Position numbers and translations under genes: made by a program
The notes under the pieces: model-generated
Seen by the model: the letters and a program-made list of their open reading frames with translations, nothing else
What the model was told of the DNA's origin: nothing
The model's database searches: none
Shown: piece by piece, positions 6,393 to 6,604 of the stretch
How the letters are laid out: the number at the start of each line of letters is the position of its first letter
Numbering within the stretch: position 1 is the first letter of the stretch
Assembly (NCBI GenBank): GCA_964526785.1
Contig: CAZGMJ010000130.1
Location: forward strand, 1-6,604
Direction of reading: 5' to 3'
Length of the DNA stretch: 6,604 bases
From: CAZGMJ01 sp964526785
GTDB taxonomy: Bacteria; Planctomycetota; Phycisphaerae; Sedimentisphaerales; Anaerobacaceae

Positions 6393-6487
6393 CTCAACAT
6401 CCCACAAATAAAAACGACGCGCCCCCGAAAGCCAGAACCTCGGCACTTCCCTCGCCGTCTGTCATTTCGAGCGAAGCTCGCCCCTTA
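6385..6487 (+). repeat. Long direct repeat, copy 2 of 2
   Basis: This is the second copy, offset 232 bp from the first, with 89 contiguous identical bases and 101 of 103 overall. Sequence before 6385 and after 6487 no longer matches the corresponding positions of copy 1. It ends inside the stem-loop of unit E. Confidence 0.9.
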
Positions 6488-6501
6488 GGGGCTCGCTTCG
6501 A
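6461..6501 (+). repeat. Short interspersed repeat, unit E, with long hairpin
   Basis: The head gtcatttcgagcgaa overlaps a hairpin with arms 6472-6484 and 6488-6500 and loop tta: 11 of 13 positions pair, the two mismatches being 6478/6494 and 6479/6493. No T run follows on either strand, so it is not a classical intrinsic terminator, though it could stabilise or end transcripts from either side. Confidence 0.7.
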
Positions 6502-6604
6502 GTGTCCGCCATTTGTTTAGCACCTCAATTGGCAAGATCGATCCATTTTCGTAAGCGTTCAGGCGTTTTTGGTGAAACAGGTCGTGGTTTGTATTAACGA
6601 TGGA
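6485..6604 (-). CDS. C-terminal fragment of an unidentified protein (runs off the right edge)
   Basis: One minus-strand frame is open from the window edge to TAA at 6487-6485, giving 39 residues beginning SIVNTNHDLFHQKRLNAYEN and continuing GSILPIEVLNKWR before TLEASP and the stop. The other two frames on this strand close within 15 codons. The residue mix is protein-like, with aromatic, acidic and hydrophobic alternation, but the DNA is clearly more AT-rich than the operon genes. I do not recognise the family. The last five or six residues are encoded by repeat unit E, whose hairpin loop supplies the stop codon, so the native C-terminus may have been replaced. A chance open frame is possible, since a 39-codon run alone is not strong evidence. 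Confidence 0.35.
   Translation of the reverse strand, partial: SIVNTNHDLFHQKRLNAYENGSILPIEVLNKWRTLEASP

Larger units (their letters stand above)
5836..6484. other. Long non-coding, repeat-bearing region between convergent genes
   Basis: I see no credible gene in these 649 bases. The plus-strand open frames here translate to Pro/Arg/Ser-rich strings containing HPERSEAESN and LSGAKRSR, the characteristic read-through of this repeat class, and have no ribosome binding site. Positions 5836-6009 hold nothing recognisable beyond one degenerate repeat head (gtcgcctcaaccgaag, 5966-5981; 13 of 16 to the head at 6356). From 6010 onward the region is built mostly from the repeat units listed separately. 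No hairpin followed by a T run was found, so the operon's transcript end is unplaced. Confidence 0.7.

Noticed and set aside
6010..6501. Possible CRISPR array
   Set aside because: The repeat units differ in length and central sequence, spacing is irregular (about 62, 157, 127 and 105 bp between starts), and no cas genes are present.
5858..6520. 220-codon and 89-codon plus-strand frames in the repeat region
   Set aside because: They are translations of the interspersed repeats, rich in Pro, Arg and Ser, with no ribosome binding site or domain. The HPERSEAES-type strings are a known sign of spurious annotation over such repeats.
1..6604. Similarity between the two window ends (CAAGTCGT...GGGTTTGTGTCAA on the minus strand at the left, CAGGTCGTGGTTTGTATTAA on the plus strand at the right)
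   Set aside because: It needs a 4-nt gap and three mismatches over about 20 bases and was found post hoc, which is not convincing as element ends or circularity.

Overview
The window looks like chromosome of a member of the Planctomycetota, probably a Phycisphaerae-like lineage. The evidence is indirect. There is a large secreted right-handed beta-helix protein opening with a VIYVDKDG-type motif and carrying a dockerin-like calcium loop. Next to it is a trio of a Gfo/Idh/MocA oxidoreductase, a xylose-isomerase-like TIM-barrel protein and a NupG-type MFS transporter, all strongly biased to C-ending codons. I recognise this combination from planctomycete genomes, but no search was run.

Layout, left to right. 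Positions 1-148 hold, on the minus strand, the start of a second exported protein (good ribosome binding site, signal peptide, VIYV motif) that breaks off after about 32 residues into unrelated sequence; the window edge may be a mobile-element end. Positions 203-2494 (minus) encode the 763-residue secreted beta-helix protein with FxxN/GGA[ILV] repeats, one EF-hand-type loop, two fibronectin-III-like domains and a glycine-rich tail. Positions 2495-2704 form a divergent intergenic region with two back-to-back sigma-70-like promoters.

Positions 2705-5835 (plus) hold a three-gene operon: NAD(P)-dependent oxidoreductase, sugar-phosphate isomerase/epimerase-like enzyme and MFS transporter. Each has a clear Shine-Dalgarno sequence, and the gaps are 27 and 65 nt. 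The trio reads as a small uptake-and-conversion module for a sugar, polyol or nucleoside-like compound; the substrate cannot be read from the sequence.

Positions 5836-6484 contain no credible gene. They hold at least five same-orientation copies of a short interspersed repeat (head GTCAYYYYGASCGRA, usually followed by a stem-loop), plus an 89-bp exact direct repeat at a 232-bp period. A partial minus-strand reading frame (6485-6604) enters from the right, converging on the operon, and its stop codon lies in the loop of the last repeat hairpin.

The parts most worth a second look are the mosaic repeat array, the reading frame ending inside it, and the broken paralog at the left edge. I found no CRISPR array, tRNA, rRNA, riboswitch or complete transposase, and nothing that clearly amounts to a new defence or biosynthetic system.
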